From the NCBI GenBank assembly GCA_949948825.1, contig CATLIJ010000031.1, forward strand, positions 1 to 15,153: a stretch of DNA of 15,153 nt. The letters run 5' to 3'. Below the pieces are notes generated by a model. It had not been told where the DNA came from. It did no database searches and worked only from the letters and a program-made list of their open reading frames with translations. Every line of letters starts with the position of its first letter. The stretch's first letter is position 1. The position numbers and the translations under genes are program-made. Source of the DNA: an uncultured Clostridiaceae bacterium (GTDB lineage Bacteria > Bacillota > Clostridia > Lachnospirales > Lachnospiraceae). Positions 13,458 through 15,153 of this stretch are shown here, piece by piece.

Positions 13458-14780
13458 ATGCCGCCGGATACCATTTGCAAGACAGTCCGTCAGTACAATA
13501 AAGCGCCTGTTTCTCAGGAAGATATGAAAAAGCTTCTGGAGATTGCAAAAGATTATAAGCAAGTGAAAAACTATGTTTATGCCCGCTTTGGCGGAATCGG
13601 AGGTCTGTCAAAGATCTATCCTGGATATACGGCGCAGAATGAGATGACAGAGAGTGGTCTAAGGAGTGAGTTGGGACTGCCGTCTGTGTATTTTTACCTT
13701 GCTGTTTTTGATGCCCTGGGAGATATTCGGGGCCAATGGGGAAAAACCAAGAACCAGATTTTGGATTTGGTCAACAAGAATGAGATGCTTTTGGAGGAAG
13801 AGAAGCATTATCTCCGTTTCCTGTTAAAGGTCAACAATGCTTTTGAGGCTGTGTTACACCAAGAGGAGATTTGTCTGCCAAAGGCCATGGGGCTGACTTA
13901 TGGGAAATTGGCAGCGCAGGTGAATACGGAAAAGCTTCACCGTTATCTATGCAGACAGGTAAGAAAATATCATAGAAAGCTGCAGACAGAAAAGGAAGAT
14001 GGTTTTTCCATATCCGAAAGAGCTTATCGGTATGGGGATCACGGCATTTATATTTCTATTAAGGAAAAGCGGAAAATAGTATTTCTTCTTTTGACGGATA
14101 ATAACCAGTACAAATGCCAGCTTCGGATTCGATTGCATCCGGAAGAGGGGAAGGTTGAAATTCAGGTTCCGGTTTATGTGGCAGCCAGGAACCATGAGGA
14201 TTATATCCAGGTGGTAGGAGTTGCCATCGGCATGTCTGCCATGCTGACCACAGATCAGGGACAGGTTTATGGAGAACACTTAGGGGAATTTCAGACCAGA
14301 TATGCAGACTGGGTGAAAAGCCAGACTAAGACCTACAACCAGAACCGGGAGGACAATCCGGGACGAAAAAAGTATTATGGGAAAAAGAAGCGTCTCACCG
14401 AACAAATGCACAGTTATATTAACCATGAACTGAACCGTTTCCTTCAGACAGAGAAGCCCAGGATTGTGTACATGGCAGGGCTTCCGGGGAGACAGACTGG
14501 CGGCAGGAACCGGAAAATCAACCATTATGTGGGCTTATGGCAGAAGGGGTATATTACGAAACGCCTTTCTCTGAAATGCCAGGAACAGTCTGTGAAGCTT
14601 ACCGAGGTTTTTGGAAAAAATATCAGCCGGGAATGCAGCTGTTGTGGAGAGTCTGGACATCGGAAGGACGGAATTTTTATTTGTGATGCCTGCGGATGGC
14701 AGGCAGAAGAAAAGACCAACACAGCCCGGAATGCCTTAAGAAGAGGAGAAGGAAAACGGGCGGAAATTTTGAAAGAATAA
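13458..14780 (+). CDS. TnpB-like protein with inactivated RuvC site (candidate TldR)
   Basis: A 440-residue protein of the IS200/IS605 OrfB/TnpB superfamily. The C-terminal zinc ribbon is intact (C393-x2-C396, C409-x2-C412) and is followed by EKTNTARNAL, the TnpB tail pattern. A RuvC-I-like strand reads VVGVAIGMS (252-260), where active TnpB has GIDLG: the catalytic Asp is Ala256. RuvC-II reads RIVYMAGLPG, where active proteins have IVxEDL: Glu is Met339. RuvC-III should be DxNAARN and reads KTNTARN: Asp is Lys419. All three acidic residues thus appear lost while the frame is uninterrupted and full length, so the protein is likely nuclease-dead but maintained. Nuclease-dead TnpB proteins (TldR) serve as RNA-guided transcription repressors in other bacteria. 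No tnpA gene is present. Ribosome site AAAGGAAA, six bases before the ATG. TnpB relation is strong; regulator role is inference. Confidence 0.85.
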   Translation: MPPDTICKTVRQYNKAPVSQEDMKKLLEIAKDYKQVKNYVYARFGGIGGLSKIYPGYTAQNEMTESGLRSELGLPSVYFYLAVFDALGDIRGQWGKTKNQILDLVNKNEMLLEEEKHYLRFLLKVNNAFEAVLHQEEICLPKAMGLTYGKLAAQVNTEKLHRYLCRQVRKYHRKLQTEKEDGFSISERAYRYGDHGIYISIKEKRKIVFLLLTDNNQYKCQLRIRLHPEEGKVEIQVPVYVAARNHEDYIQVVGVAIGMSAMLTTDQGQVYGEHLGEFQTRYADWVKSQTKTYNQNREDNPGRKKYYGKKKRLTEQMHSYINHELNRFLQTEKPRIVYMAGLPGRQTGGRNRKINHYVGLWQKGYITKRLSLKCQEQSVKLTEVFGKNISRECSCCGESGHRKDGIFICDACGWQAEEKTNTARNALRRGEGKRAEILKE

Positions 14781-15095
14781 ACATCCAGATCATTAAGAAC
14801 AACATTTCAGATGAGTTTTGGCAAATGCTATGGATTTTTAGAAGCCAGTGATGGCCCCTATTACAGAGCAGCTGCTGAGATTTTACCGAAAGGACTGGAA
14901 CGCGTTCTTGATATAGAAAAAACAGAACGGCATTAGAAGGCAGAGATTTCTGCGGATTGGGTATGCCAGGACCTTGGGAACACAGACAGATGTGCTGACT
15001 GTATTGGCGTGGAGTTGATTAAGAAGTAGCGGATGTGACGTACCAGGGAGCGAAGCGGGGAACCGCATCATCTCATATGGGCGGAGGGTTTTTGT
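14781..15095 (+). ncRNA. candidate omega/guide RNA region downstream of the TnpB-like gene
   Basis: TnpB and TldR guide RNAs are encoded at and just after the 3' end of the gene. This region has no supported gene and carries a G/C-rich structured core: GCGG (15029-15032) can pair with CCGC (15063-15066) around a GCGAAGC mini-hairpin (15050-15056). The same CCGC could instead pair with GCGG at 15081-15084, followed by a run of five T (15089-15093). A guide would lie after the core, roughly 15067-15093. Boundaries and function are inference. Confidence 0.35.
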
Positions 15096-15120
15096 GAGGC
15101 TGGTGGGATGACCAATATAT

Positions 15121-15143
15121 TATGTTTGATTGGAAGAGAATTT
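15121..15143 (+). repeat. imperfect direct repeat, right copy
   Basis: TATGTTTGATTGGAAGA followed by GAATTT; partner of 13144-13165. It may mark the right boundary of the TnpB-like locus, or be guide-like sequence resembling a site upstream of the gene. Confidence 0.6.
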
Positions 15144-15153
15144 TGGGTGATGG

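Noticed and set aside
13315..15081. Eight-base match CATATGGG between the putative guide area (15074-15081) and the TnpB-like upstream region (13315-13322)
   Set aside because: An eight-base match is expected by chance in a 15-kb window on two strands; it is too weak to call a guide target.

Overview
The window looks like a chromosomal segment of a spore-forming gut Firmicute, most likely Lachnospiraceae (Clostridia). Evidence: a SpoIID-type protein, strong AGGAGG-type ribosome sites, moderate base composition, a cytoplasmic arylsulfate sulfotransferase of the kind first described from intestinal Eubacterium-like bacteria, a pyrophosphate-type phosphofructokinase and an IS605-type TnpB relative. 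The family assignment is inference; no rRNA or other marker gene is present.

Left part (1-3247, + strand): the 3' end of an AI-2E-type membrane protein overlaps a long SpoIID/LytB-domain protein. These abut, tail to tail with no gap, an oppositely oriented pair (3248-6564, - strand): an arylsulfate sulfotransferase preceded by a DASS/SLC13-like anion permease. A Crp/Fnr-type regulator (6736-7413, +) is divergent from the permease, and a near-perfect palindrome overlaps the likely permease -10. Together these look like a regulated sulfate-conjugate transport and transfer module.

Central part (7553-10257, - strand): a four-gene operon with two small WXG-motif helical proteins, a 203-residue protein of unknown family, and a 445-residue alpha/beta hydrolase (GHSKG nucleophile elbow). 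The hydrolase C-terminus is an alpha-helical segment with an LxG turn and a YxxxE signal. This matches the logic of a type VII secretion toxin with reversed domain order (toxin first, targeting domain last), as reported for the staphylococcal lipase TslA with its two small partners. No secretion motor gene is in the window. A phosphofructokinase gene (10587-11873, +) follows with its own promoter. Two 66-bp copies of a hairpin repeat in opposite orientation bracket this 4.6-kb block.

Right part (12103-15153): a gene for an exported protein of unknown family (- strand), then a complex non-coding region with an orphan terminator-like hairpin and a 28-bp inverted repeat made of self-palindromic units. 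Next comes a full-length TnpB-like gene (+) with an intact C-terminal zinc ribbon but with all three RuvC acidic residues apparently replaced. It is therefore probably nuclease-dead and a candidate RNA-guided regulator (TldR-like). Downstream is a structured region in the place where an omega/guide RNA is expected, and an imperfect 22-23 bp direct repeat flanks the whole locus.

The two most interesting systems are the dead TnpB locus and the reverse-arranged type VII lipase operon.
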